From Betaproteobacteria bacterium UBA3031 (GTDB lineage Bacteria > Pseudomonadota > Gammaproteobacteria > Burkholderiales > Eutrophovitaceae): a stretch of DNA of 10,909 nucleotides. The stretch is taken from positions 2,481 to 13,389 of the forward strand of contig DFDI01000016.1 in the NCBI GenBank assembly GCA_002367635.1, in the 5' to 3' direction. Under the pieces are notes generated by a model, which searched no databases, had not been told where the DNA came from, and worked only from the letters and a program-made list of their open reading frames with translations. The translations under genes and the position numbers were made by a program. Below, one piece after another: positions 1 through 6,920 of this stretch (position 1 is its first letter; every line of letters starts with the position of its first letter).

Positions 1-1
1 C

Positions 2-985
2 ATCGCGTGCGGTTTTGATCCCAAGCGTACGTTTATTTTCTCCGATGTCAACTACATGTGCACGCCCATGTACAAAAACATGATGAAAATTGCAAAGTGT
101 GTGACGTTGAACCAGGTGCGCGGGATCTTTGGTTTCACGGGTGAGTCCAACATTGGACAAGTTGGGTTTCCGCCGACGCAAGCGGCGCCGAGTTTCCCGG
201 ATTGTTTCCCGCACATGTTTGGTGAGAACAAGAAGAGCTTGAGGTGCTTGATTCCGTGCGCGATCGATCAGGATCCGTATTTCCGTATGACGCGTGATGT
301 CGCGCCTCGTATTGGTGGGTATAAGCCAGCGTTGATTGAATCTCGATTCTTCCCGGCGCTCAAAGGTGAAAGCGGGAAGATGAGCGCGTCAGACGCCACG
401 AGCGCAATTTACGTCACAGATACCGCCAAGGAGATTAAGAACAAGGTGAACAAGTACGCATTTAGTGGTGGCCAGCTCACAGTAGAGGATCACCGACGAA
501 TCGGGGGCAACTTGGATGTGGATATTAGCTGGAAATGGCTCAACTTTTTCCTCGATGACGACGAAGAGTTGGCCAAAATTGGTGAGGAGTACTCGAGCGG
601 ACGTATGCTCTCGGGCGAAATCAAAGCCAAGTTGATTGAAACGTTGGTGCCTATCGTGGAACATCATCAAGCGATCCGTAATTCCGTGGACGATGCGCAA
701 ATTGATGCGTTCATGTCTACGCAACCGCGCGTGTTTGCGTCGCTCTTTGGTGACATGGGCGACATCGCCGGCGCGCTCGATGAAGCTACGCTGGCCAACG
801 CCAAGCCTGGTGTCGCGATTGGTGCCCCAGCCGCAGATGACGACGGCGTGAAAAGAGCTCAGCAAACTCAGGCGCAAACGGGTGAGAATGGTGAACCGAT
901 GTCCAAATCGCAACAAAAGAAGTTGTTAAAGGAGGCGCAAATCGCTGAGAAGAAGTGTATGAAGCTGGGATTACAGAATATTTAG
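2..985 (+). CDS. Eukaryotic-type cytosolic tryptophanyl-tRNA synthetase, C-terminal part (5' truncated, 3' end chimeric)
   Basis: Class I synthetase that charges tRNA-Trp with tryptophan in the cytosol. The frame is open from base 2, so the gene starts left of the window; the first ATG, at 56, lies inside the protein. Visible blocks match the human cytosolic enzyme: IACGFD and FIFSD at the start, then GIFGFT, QAAPSF, CLIPCAIDQDPYFRMTRDVA (tryptophan pocket and core), KMSAS at 377-391 (the KMSKS catalytic loop, with the variant used by eukaryotic TrpRS), DTAKEIKNKVNKYAFSGG and GGNLDVD. No intron interrupts it. The catalytic protein should end near base 730. It is followed by a low-complexity linker and a lysine-rich segment (893-955). 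The last nine codons, after about 955, are probably not native because the DNA there belongs to another gene in another frame. Base composition is richer in G+C than downstream. An archaeal-type bacterial TrpRS is an alternative, but similarity to the eukaryotic form is strong throughout. Confidence 0.9.
   Translation: MACGFDPKRTFIFSDVNYMCTPMYKNMMKIAKCVTLNQVRGIFGFTGESNIGQVGFPPTQAAPSFPDCFPHMFGENKKSLRCLIPCAIDQDPYFRMTRDVAPRIGGYKPALIESRFFPALKGESGKMSASDATSAIYVTDTAKEIKNKVNKYAFSGGQLTVEDHRRIGGNLDVDISWKWLNFFLDDDEELAKIGEEYSSGRMLSGEIKAKLIETLVPIVEHHQAIRNSVDDAQIDAFMSTQPRVFASLFGDMGDIAGALDEATLANAKPGVAIGAPAADDDGVKRAQQTQAQTGENGEPMSKSQQKKLLKEAQIAEKKCMKLGLQNI
893..955 (+). other. Lysine-rich C-terminal extension of the TrpRS fragment
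   Basis: The segment GENGEPMSKSQQKKLLKE followed by AQIAEKK lies beyond the point where human TrpRS ends, after an alanine/aspartate/glutamine-rich linker. It looks like the basic helix that many eukaryotic synthetases (for example AspRS and LysRS) carry at the N-terminus, where it helps bind tRNA. Here it is joined to the C-terminal side of TrpRS. The similarity is by eye. Whether it is a true tail or the start of a further domain cut off by the junction cannot be seen. Confidence 0.5.
945..962. other. Junction between eukaryotic-like and gammaproteobacterial DNA
   Basis: Left of this point, reading frame 2 codes for eukaryotic TrpRS and its lysine-rich tail. Right of it, frame 1 codes for an RseA/MucA C-terminus and all following genes are bacterial. 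Frame 1 has a stop at 946-948, so the RseA frame opens only at 949. The last eukaryote-like residues (AEKK) end at 955. The breakpoint therefore lies within about ten bases of 950, in a GAAGAAG-rich spot that could supply microhomology. No terminal repeat, transposase or integrase is visible at the join. Confidence 0.75.
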
Positions 986-1053
986 CAGCACATGAACAAG
1001 TCAATCCGCGGGGTTTGAGTTCTGGTGCTCTAGTGGACAAGTCGGACGAGTAA
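949..1053 (+). CDS. rseA: RseA/MucA anti-sigma factor, C-terminal fragment (5' truncated at junction)
   Basis: Frame 1 is open from 949 to the TAA at 1051 and encodes about 34 residues containing ITEYLAAHEQ, then a G-rich stretch ending ALVDKSDE. The YLxxH pattern followed by G...SGAL resembles the periplasmic end of gammaproteobacterial RseA/MucA (MucA has YLRQH followed by SALPYARAAS). The position, 19 bases before rseB, is exactly where rseA ends in this operon. RseA holds the sigma-E/AlgU factor at the inner membrane until DegS and RseP cut it, and its periplasmic part binds RseB. The N-terminal sigma-binding domain and membrane segment are absent, replaced by TrpRS sequence. The assignment rests on a short weak motif plus context. 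Confidence 0.6.
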   Translation, partial: EEVYEAGITEYLAAHEQVNPRGLSSGALVDKSDE

Positions 1054-1058
1054 GGAGG
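1053..1058 (+). promoter_or_regulatory. Ribosome binding site of rseB, unusually distant
   Basis: A perfect AGGAGG begins inside the rseA stop codon region and lies 14 bases before the rseB ATG at 1073, longer than the usual 5-9. No standard start codon is in frame between them (the codon at 1061 is ATA). The overlap with the rseA stop suggests translational coupling. Confidence 0.6.
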
Positions 1059-1072
1059 CAATACCTAACCTT

Positions 1073-2056
1073 ATGTGGAAATTTTTTCTTGGCCTAACGC
1101 TCGCTTTCTTCACCGCAGGCTCGAGTATTCATGCTCAAGCGAAGTCGGTCCGACTGAGCCAGCATGATGCTTTAACTGCACTACAGCAAGTTGCCTATGC
1201 TGGGCAGACGTTAAATTTTACGGGCGTATTTGTGATTCAAAAAGGGGATCACTTCGAGACCTGCCGCATCACTCATTATGGCAGCGGGCCTAAAGAGTTA
1301 GAGAAGATAGTGCGTCTAGATGGTGAGCCGTTAGAAATAACGCGAGTGGATGACAATATTTTGGTGTATGTGCCAGACGATAAATACTTGAGAAGTAAAG
1401 CTGGTGTTCAAGAGCGGAGTTTTCCATCCCTAACCTCGAATCAACTGTCCACGGTAGGGGAAAACTACGATGTTTATGTCGGCGATCTGGACCGTATTGC
1501 GGGGCGGTTTGCAACGCACATCACGCTGGTGCCTCGGGATAAATTACGGTACCGACACGAACTTTGGGTAGATCAAAAGACGGGCCTACAAATTAAAGCT
1601 CAGATGTACTCGGAACGTAACGAATTGGTTGAGCAAATTATGTTTACTGAAGTCACCATAGGAAATCATGTGACCGAGGTGATGACTAGATCCGTCTATG
1701 AAGAGGCGGCTCTGACTTGGAGAATGGACCGAGGCGCGAGGAAGCAACTGGGCGGTTCTTCCTCCAATAAATTGTGGTCTGTGAGTAAGCCACCGTCAGG
1801 ATTCAAGCAAGTGATGAATTCGAAAAAAAGGATAGGTCAGAAGGGTTCTAGGGTTCATCTGGTCTTCTCAGACGGGTTCGCTGCGATCTCGGTGTTTATC
1901 GATTCACGTAGTGCTAGCGGTTTTAACGCTGGATTAGGTAAAGAAGGATCTCTAAACATCTACCGTCGAGTTGTTGACGACCAATTCGTGACAGTTCTTG
2001 GTGAGGTCCCAGCAAATACTGTGAAGCAGATCGGCGACTCGTTGGTGAGGTATTAA
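1073..2056 (+). CDS. rseB: Sigma-E regulatory protein RseB/MucB
   Basis: Periplasmic sensor that binds the anti-sigma factor RseA/MucA and shields it from DegS until mislocalised lipopolysaccharide or lipoprotein displaces it. The 327 residues begin with a signal peptide (basic residue 3, hydrophobic 4-16, likely cleavage after the AQA at 21-23). Residues about 30-215 form the large LolA-like domain, with the family blocks LNFTGVFVIQKG, ETCRITH and KIVRLDGEPLEITR. Residues about 234-325 form the smaller C-terminal domain with WSVSKPPSGF, VMNSKKRIG and HLVFSDGFAAISVFI, all typical of MucB. The length fits the family (about 315-320). It sits directly after the RseA tail and 54 bases before mucD, as in the algU-mucABCD operon. 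Cys64 appears to be the only cysteine, so no disulfide is expected. The start is the first ATG giving a complete signal peptide. Confidence 0.95.
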   Translation: MWKFFLGLTLAFFTAGSSIHAQAKSVRLSQHDALTALQQVAYAGQTLNFTGVFVIQKGDHFETCRITHYGSGPKELEKIVRLDGEPLEITRVDDNILVYVPDDKYLRSKAGVQERSFPSLTSNQLSTVGENYDVYVGDLDRIAGRFATHITLVPRDKLRYRHELWVDQKTGLQIKAQMYSERNELVEQIMFTEVTIGNHVTEVMTRSVYEEAALTWRMDRGARKQLGGSSSNKLWSVSKPPSGFKQVMNSKKRIGQKGSRVHLVFSDGFAAISVFIDSRSASGFNAGLGKEGSLNIYRRVVDDQFVTVLGEVPANTVKQIGDSLVRY

Positions 2057-2096
2057 AAAAATTCGGTCAGATAAAAAGTAGTTAATAGGATTATTG

Positions 2097-2102
2097 AAGG
2101 AG
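2097..2102 (+). promoter_or_regulatory. Ribosome binding site selecting the mucD GTG start
   Basis: AAGGAG lies 8 bases before a GTG at 2111, which opens a complete signal peptide. This supports GTG as the start rather than a later ATG. Confidence 0.7.
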
Positions 2103-2110
2103 AAGTAAAC

Positions 2111-3496
2111 GTGAATTTTTCATTCAGAATTATTTTTGGATTTTTGGCTCTACTACATATTTCACAAGTCGCAGCGGTTGAATTGCCAAGTTTTGCTGAT
2201 TTAGTTGAAGAGCAGGGTGTCAAAGTGGTCAACATCAGTACGAAAACCATGATTGATCAACCGAATAATATTCCTGTCCCTGAGGATGATCCTTTTTATG
2301 ATTTTTTTCGACGGTTCGCTCCTCCTGAAGGCGCTCAACGAGAGTCTCGTTCACTTGGTTCAGGATTCATCATCAGTGAAGATGGATACATATTAACGAA
2401 TTCACACGTCGTTGCAGCAACCGATGATATAACCGTCAAATTGAATGACAAACGTGAATTTATGGCGAAATTAATCGGTGTTGATAAGCGAACTGATGTT
2501 GCCGTGATCAAAATTGAGGCATCGGGCCTGCCGTTTGTAAGTATTGGTGACCCCGACAAGCTTCGTGTTGGTGATTGGGTTTTGGCAATTGGCTCTCCAT
2601 TTGGATTTGAGAGTACGGTGACCGCAGGTATTGTTAGCGCGAAAGGGCGCTCGTTACCGCAGGAAAACTATGTCCCGTTTATCCAAACAGACGTGGCGAT
2701 CAACCCCGGCAATTCTGGTGGTCCTTTATTTAATTTGGACGGTGAGGTCATCGGCATTAATGCCCAAATTTATAGCCGAACAGGCGGTTTTATGGGTCTT
2801 TCTTTTGCGATCCCGATTGACGTTGCTGTGGATGTCGCTAACCAGTTAAAAACTGATGGTCGGGTCAAGCGTGGTCGAATTGGCGTCGTGATCCAAGAAG
2901 TCACAGCAGAATTAGCTGATTCCTTTGGTCTAGATAAGCCGCGAGGGGCCCTTGTCAGCCGTGTAGACAAAGGCGGGGCTGCAAGCAAAGCAGGCATACA
3001 AACCTCAGATATCATTCTTACTTTTGATGGAAGCAAGGTGGAGACCTCAAATGATCTTCCTCGCATCGTTGGTCAAACTCGCCCACGTAAAAAAGTCGAT
3101 GTTGAAGTGTGGCGAGACAAACGATCAAGGATGCTCAGTCTGACGGTTGGCGAAATTCCTGCCGATGTCACGTCGGAACCTAAAAAAGAAGAGAGTAAAA
3201 ATGCTTCTATGAATGTGATTGAGAAATTAGGGCTAATGGTTTCAGATATTGATACTCAACAACTCAAGCAGCTTGAGCTTGATAGTGGAGTCAAGATAGA
3301 TCGGGTAGCTGGTGTCGGTGAGCAAGCAGGGCTGCGTCCCGGGGATATCGTCCTCGCCTTAAATAACGATGACGTTGAATCGGTGTCACAATTTAAATCA
3401 TTAATGGAGCGTTATAAGGATGCGAGAAGCGTGGCTCTATTGATTCAAAGAGGTGGTGGTTCGTTGTATGTCCCCATACGACTGAAATCGAAGTAA
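2111..3496 (+). CDS. mucD: Periplasmic serine protease MucD (DegP/HtrA family)
   Basis: Degrades misfolded periplasmic proteins and, in Pseudomonas, dampens the AlgU/sigma-E response. The 461 residues start with a signal peptide (hydrophobic 5-20, cleavage probably after VAA at 20-22). The trypsin-like domain carries the full triad: His99 in TNSHVV, Asp129 in RTDVAVIK and Ser202 in NPGNSGGP. Two PDZ domains follow, at about 255-345 (GRIGVVIQEV, GALVSRV, AGIQTSDIIL) and 370-458 (GLMVSDI, AGLRPGDIVLAL). A lysine/glutamate-rich linker lies near 355-366. Length and two-PDZ layout match DegP, DegQ and MucD rather than the single-PDZ, membrane-anchored DegS. The name MucD rather than DegQ is chosen because of its place after mucB and before lepA. 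Translation starts at GTG. A hairpin 30 bases after the stop probably ends the stress operon here. Confidence 0.93.
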   Translation: MNFSFRIIFGFLALLHISQVAAVELPSFADLVEEQGVKVVNISTKTMIDQPNNIPVPEDDPFYDFFRRFAPPEGAQRESRSLGSGFIISEDGYILTNSHVVAATDDITVKLNDKREFMAKLIGVDKRTDVAVIKIEASGLPFVSIGDPDKLRVGDWVLAIGSPFGFESTVTAGIVSAKGRSLPQENYVPFIQTDVAINPGNSGGPLFNLDGEVIGINAQIYSRTGGFMGLSFAIPIDVAVDVANQLKTDGRVKRGRIGVVIQEVTAELADSFGLDKPRGALVSRVDKGGAASKAGIQTSDIILTFDGSKVETSNDLPRIVGQTRPRKKVDVEVWRDKRSRMLSLTVGEIPADVTSEPKKEESKNASMNVIEKLGLMVSDIDTQQLKQLELDSGVKIDRVAGVGEQAGLRPGDIVLALNNDDVESVSQFKSLMERYKDARSVALLIQRGGGSLYVPIRLKSK

Positions 3497-3526
3497 ACCG
3501 TGTTGAACTGTTAAGACGTATCTAGA

Positions 3527-3560
3527 AAAGGGGGAATCCGGTAGAATTCCCCCTTTAATA
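3527..3560 (+). terminator. Terminator-like hairpin between mucD and lepA
   Basis: A perfect 11-bp inverted repeat, AAAGGGGGAAT (3527-3537) and ATTCCCCCTTT (3546-3556), encloses an 8-base loop. The right arm ends in TTT and continues AATAATT, so the U-run is short. It probably reduces or stops read-through from the sigma-E genes into lepA. With matching A and T at both stem ends it may also work partly in the reverse direction. Confidence 0.75.
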
Positions 3561-3589
3561 ATTGGTGGGCACGTTGTCGTGCTTTCTTA

Positions 3590-5377
3590 ATGCGGCATAT
3601 CAGAAATTTTTCAATTATCGCCCATATTGATCATGGGAAATCCACGTTAGCTGACCGTTTCATTCAGACGTGTGGCGGGCTAAGTGATCGTGAAATGGAG
3701 TCGCAGGTGCTGGACTCTATGGATTTAGAGCGAGAGCGTGGAATTACGATTAAAGCTCAAACCGCAACATTGAGCTTTAAGGCCGATGACGGTGAGATCT
3801 ATCAACTTAATTTAATTGATACACCGGGTCATGTGGATTTCTCGTATGAGGTCTCCAGGTCATTATCTGCGTGTGAGGGTGCGTTGCTTGTTGTCGATGC
3901 GTCTCAAGGAGTAGAGGCCCAAACGGTCGCTAACTGTTATACCGCCATTGATCTCGGTGTGCACGTGATCCCGGTACTTAATAAAATTGATCTTCCATCC
4001 GCTGACCCGGATCGAGTGATTGAAGAGATAGAGGATATTGTAGGAATACCGGCTGTTGGGGCGTTAACCGCCAGTGCGAAGACAGGACAAGGTATTTTAG
4101 AACTCTTGAATATGGTTGTTCGAGATGTTCCACCGCCAAAAGGTGACCCCAACGCACCCTTAAAGGCGCTGATTGTTGACTCTTGGTTCGATAACTACGT
4201 CGGTGTAGTGATGCTCATTCGATTGATTGATGGGGAGCTTAAAGCTAAAGATCAGATTTTGCTGATGTCAAATAAAACGACTCACCAATGTGAGAAAGTG
4301 GGCATCTTTACACCACGATCAGTCGCTCGTGACAAGTTGTCAGCGGGTGAGGTTGGTTTTGTGATCTCTGGAGTCAAGGAGCTCAAAGCCGCTAAGGTAG
4401 GAGACACCATTACCTTGGCCAGAAACCCCGCGACAGTAGCGCTTACTGGTTTTAAGGAGGTTAAGCCTCAGGTATTTGCCGGGTTGTACCCAGTGGAGTC
4501 TAATGAATATGATGCGCTAAGAGACGCTTTAGAGAAGCTTCAGCTCAATGATGCCAGTTTACGTTTTGAAGCCGAAACATCACAAGCGCTCGGCTTTGGT
4601 TTCCGGTGTGGGTTTCTGGGATTACTCCATTTAGATATTGTTCAAGAGAGGCTTGAGCGAGAGTACGATATGAATCTAATTACTACCGCGCCAACGGTGG
4701 TTTATCAGGTGCTGATGAAAGATGGTTCAGTCTCGGAAATTGAAAATCCTTCAAAATTACCCGACCTAGGAAAAGTAGATGAAATTCGGGAGCCGATTAT
4801 TACGGCTAATATTTTACTTCCTCAAGATTACGTCGGGCCCGTCATGACGCTTTGTAATAATAAGCGCGGTATACATAAGAATATGCAGTATTTGGGTCGA
4901 CAGGTGATGCTCACTTTCGAACTCCCGCTCAATGAGGTCGTACTTGATTTTTTTGATAAGCTCAAATCAGTATCCAGGGGATACGCATCACTTGACTATG
5001 AGTTCAAAGAGTATCGCACCGATGACCTGTGTAAATTAGATATTTTGATTAACGGTGAGCGTGTGGATGCATTGTCTTTAATCGTTCATCGGGCGAATTC
5101 TCTCTCCAGAGGCCGTGACTTGGCTTCCCGCATGCGTGCATTGATACCGAGGCAGATGTTTGATGTAGCGGTGCAGGCGGCTATTGGCTCTCAAATTATA
5201 GCAAGAGAGAATGTTAAGGCGCTCCGTAAAAACGTGCTGGCAAAGTGCTACGGCGGAGATATTTCACGTAAGAGAAAGTTGTTAGAAAAACAAAAAGCAG
5301 GCAAACGCCGTATGAAGCAAGTTGGTTCTGTAGAAATTCCTCAAGAGGCGTTTCTTGCCATCTTACAGGTAGATTGA
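3590..5377 (+). CDS. lepA: Elongation factor 4 (LepA), ribosome-associated GTPase
   Basis: Translational GTPase that acts on ribosomes during initiation or 30S maturation and can back-translocate stalled ribosomes. The G motifs are intact: AHIDHGKS (11-18), GIT with RERGITIKAQ (51-53), DTPGH (77-81), NKID (131-134) and SAK (162-164). A beta-barrel domain and two EF-G-like domains follow, including GFRCGFLGLLHLDI. The LepA-specific C-terminal domain includes NVLAKCYGGDISRKRKLLEK and ends with an EIPQEAFLAIL block. The 595 residues fit the family (E. coli 599). The start at ATG 3590 gives the conserved opening MRHIRNFSIIAHID. No Shine-Dalgarno sequence is seen in the 30 bases before it. It is the first gene after the hairpin, so it likely has its own promoter, although none is clear. 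The lepA-lepB pairing is standard. Confidence 0.98.
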   Translation: MRHIRNFSIIAHIDHGKSTLADRFIQTCGGLSDREMESQVLDSMDLERERGITIKAQTATLSFKADDGEIYQLNLIDTPGHVDFSYEVSRSLSACEGALLVVDASQGVEAQTVANCYTAIDLGVHVIPVLNKIDLPSADPDRVIEEIEDIVGIPAVGALTASAKTGQGILELLNMVVRDVPPPKGDPNAPLKALIVDSWFDNYVGVVMLIRLIDGELKAKDQILLMSNKTTHQCEKVGIFTPRSVARDKLSAGEVGFVISGVKELKAAKVGDTITLARNPATVALTGFKEVKPQVFAGLYPVESNEYDALRDALEKLQLNDASLRFEAETSQALGFGFRCGFLGLLHLDIVQERLEREYDMNLITTAPTVVYQVLMKDGSVSEIENPSKLPDLGKVDEIREPIITANILLPQDYVGPVMTLCNNKRGIHKNMQYLGRQVMLTFELPLNEVVLDFFDKLKSVSRGYASLDYEFKEYRTDDLCKLDILINGERVDALSLIVHRANSLSRGRDLASRMRALIPRQMFDVAVQAAIGSQIIARENVKALRKNVLAKCYGGDISRKRKLLEKQKAGKRRMKQVGSVEIPQEAFLAILQVD

Positions 5378-5402
5378 ACTTAAAAGACCACAAGGAATTT
5401 AA

Positions 5403-6200
5403 ATGAAATTTGCAATCTTAATGCTGTCATTGCTCTTGATCACCGGCTTGGTCGTACTGATTGACCGCATATGGTTGGCAAAGAAAAGAGCAGGCGTTAG
5501 AGATCCATGGTGGGTTGAATATTCAAAGAGTTTTTTCCCCGTTATCCTGGCGGTATTTTTACTCAGATCATTTCTTGTGGAGCCTTTTAAAATTCCTTCT
5601 GGCTCGATGATCCCGACGTTACTTGTTGGCGATTACATTTTGGTCACCAAGTCGAGTTATGGCATCAGAGTGCCAATTCTCAATACGAAATTGATTCCTA
5701 CGGGAGATGTCGAGCGTGGGGATATTGTGGTATTTCGTTATCCGCGAGATGAAACGCTGGACTACATTAAACGCGTTGTAGGGTTGCCTGGAGACCGAAT
5801 AGAGTACAGGGACAAGAGGCTCACCATTAACGGGGAAGCGGTAGAAACCACGCGTTTGGACGACTATCAGTATTCAGACAAAACCTCTTACACGTCTGCA
5901 TGGCAATTCAAAGAAAAATTTGGCGACAAAGAGCATTTGACGTTGGTAGAGCCTGAAGAGCCAAGTGTGCGTTTGATGGGCGTCAGACAATTTGTCGGTC
6001 GAGATAAATGTGTGTTTAGTGATACCGGTTTTATATGCACAATACCTGACGATCACTACTTTATGATGGGTGATAATCGAGATTCGAGTTCGGACAGTCG
6101 CTATTGGGGATTTGTGCCGGACGATCATATTATTGGCCGAGCCTTTATGGTTGTTTGGAATGCTGGAGAGTTTTCCAGATCAGGTACTTGGTTAAAATAA
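5403..6200 (+). CDS. lepB: Signal peptidase I
   Basis: Inner-membrane protease that removes signal peptides from exported proteins on the periplasmic side. The 265 residues have a first membrane segment at 3-22 (MKFAILMLSLLLITGLV), a short basic cytoplasmic loop (27-41) and a second segment at about 44-60. The catalytic serine is Ser68 in PSGSMIPTL and the general base is Lys123 in DYIKRVVGLPGD. The late family box GDNRDSSSDSRYWGFVP is at 223-239. Cys203 and Cys212 occupy the region where E. coli LepB has its periplasmic disulfide. It is shorter than E. coli LepB (324) but usual for other gammaproteobacteria. The start ATG has AAGGA six bases upstream. It follows lepA by 25 bases and is likely co-transcribed. 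Confidence 0.97.
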   Translation: MKFAILMLSLLLITGLVVLIDRIWLAKKRAGVRDPWWVEYSKSFFPVILAVFLLRSFLVEPFKIPSGSMIPTLLVGDYILVTKSSYGIRVPILNTKLIPTGDVERGDIVVFRYPRDETLDYIKRVVGLPGDRIEYRDKRLTINGEAVETTRLDDYQYSDKTSYTSAWQFKEKFGDKEHLTLVEPEEPSVRLMGVRQFVGRDKCVFSDTGFICTIPDDHYFMMGDNRDSSSDSRYWGFVPDDHIIGRAFMVVWNAGEFSRSGTWLK

Positions 6201-6236
6201 TCCAGTATTTTTTCTGGTTTTTCGCGAAGGGCATAG

Positions 6237-6920
6237 ATGCATGAGCTAGAGAGCAGAATTAAGTATGAATTCCGAAATCCAAATCTTTTGGAAGAGGCGT
6301 TAACGCACCGTTCCTTTGGATCATTAAACAATGAGCGATTAGAGTTTTTGGGTGATGCGGTGCTTAATCTTGTTATTGGACGTTTTTTGTTCGAGCGTTA
6401 TTTGGGTTTACCTGAGGGGGAGTTGACCAGGGTTAGGTCTGTGCTCGTTAATCAAGAAGGACTCACGCATATTTCAGGAGACATTGAGCTCGGGAAGTAT
6501 TTGAAGTTAGGGGCAGGGGAATTAAAGACCGGTGGTAACAAGAGGCCTTCGATTCTCTCTGACGGGGTGGAAGCTTTGTTTGGGGCTATTTATTTGGACT
6601 CAGGTTTTGAGTCGGTTGAACGCGTGATCACAGAACTGTATTCCGTCTACTTGCATAATATCGATCCTAGTGTGCTCAGCAAGGATCCAAAGACAAAGTT
6701 GCAGGAGTATTTGCAGGCAAGGCATGTAGCCTTACCTGAATACCGAGTGTTCGATGTGCTTGGTGAGGCACACGATCAAGACTTCATTGTTGAGTGCCGA
6801 ATTGAGTCTATGGAGGTAACCGCTCGGGGTGGTGGTCGCAATAGACGATCAGCGGAGCAAGAAGCAGCTCGATTGGCTTATGACCTAATTACAGAAAAAC
6901 ATATTGGAGACAATCGATGA
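6237..6920 (+). CDS. rnc: Ribonuclease III
   Basis: Double-strand-specific endonuclease that cuts the 30S rRNA precursor and many mRNAs and antisense duplexes. The 227 residues carry the signature NERLEFLGDAVL (32-43), with metal and catalytic positions Glu33, Glu36 and Asp40, and a second acidic pair Asp109 and Glu112 in DGVEALFGAIYLDSG. The double-stranded RNA binding domain spans about 153-224 (DPKTKLQEYLQ, ECRIE, GGGRNRRSAEQEAARLAY). Length equals the family norm (E. coli 226). The start is ATG 6237, preceded by GAAGGG at 6226-6231. It overlaps era by four bases, so the two are translationally coupled, matching their joint role in 16S rRNA maturation. Confidence 0.98.
   Translation: MHELESRIKYEFRNPNLLEEALTHRSFGSLNNERLEFLGDAVLNLVIGRFLFERYLGLPEGELTRVRSVLVNQEGLTHISGDIELGKYLKLGAGELKTGGNKRPSILSDGVEALFGAIYLDSGFESVERVITELYSVYLHNIDPSVLSKDPKTKLQEYLQARHVALPEYRVFDVLGEAHDQDFIVECRIESMEVTARGGGRNRRSAEQEAARLAYDLITEKHIGDNR

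Noticed and set aside
389..916. Long open frame on the minus strand opposite the TrpRS fragment (175 codons)
   Set aside because: Its product shows no recognisable domain and it lies fully inside a well-conserved coding region on the other strand; it is a frame shadow.
3557..3590. Possible promoter for lepA (TTGGTG and TAATAAT-like pieces)
   Set aside because: The boxes do not have an acceptable spacing and the AT-rich piece belongs to the hairpin tail.
6201..6222. Small hairpin CCAG...CTGG followed by TTTTT between lepB and rnc, resembling a terminator
   Set aside because: The stem is only four to five base pairs with an A/T loop, too weak to call; lepB and rnc are normally co-transcribed.
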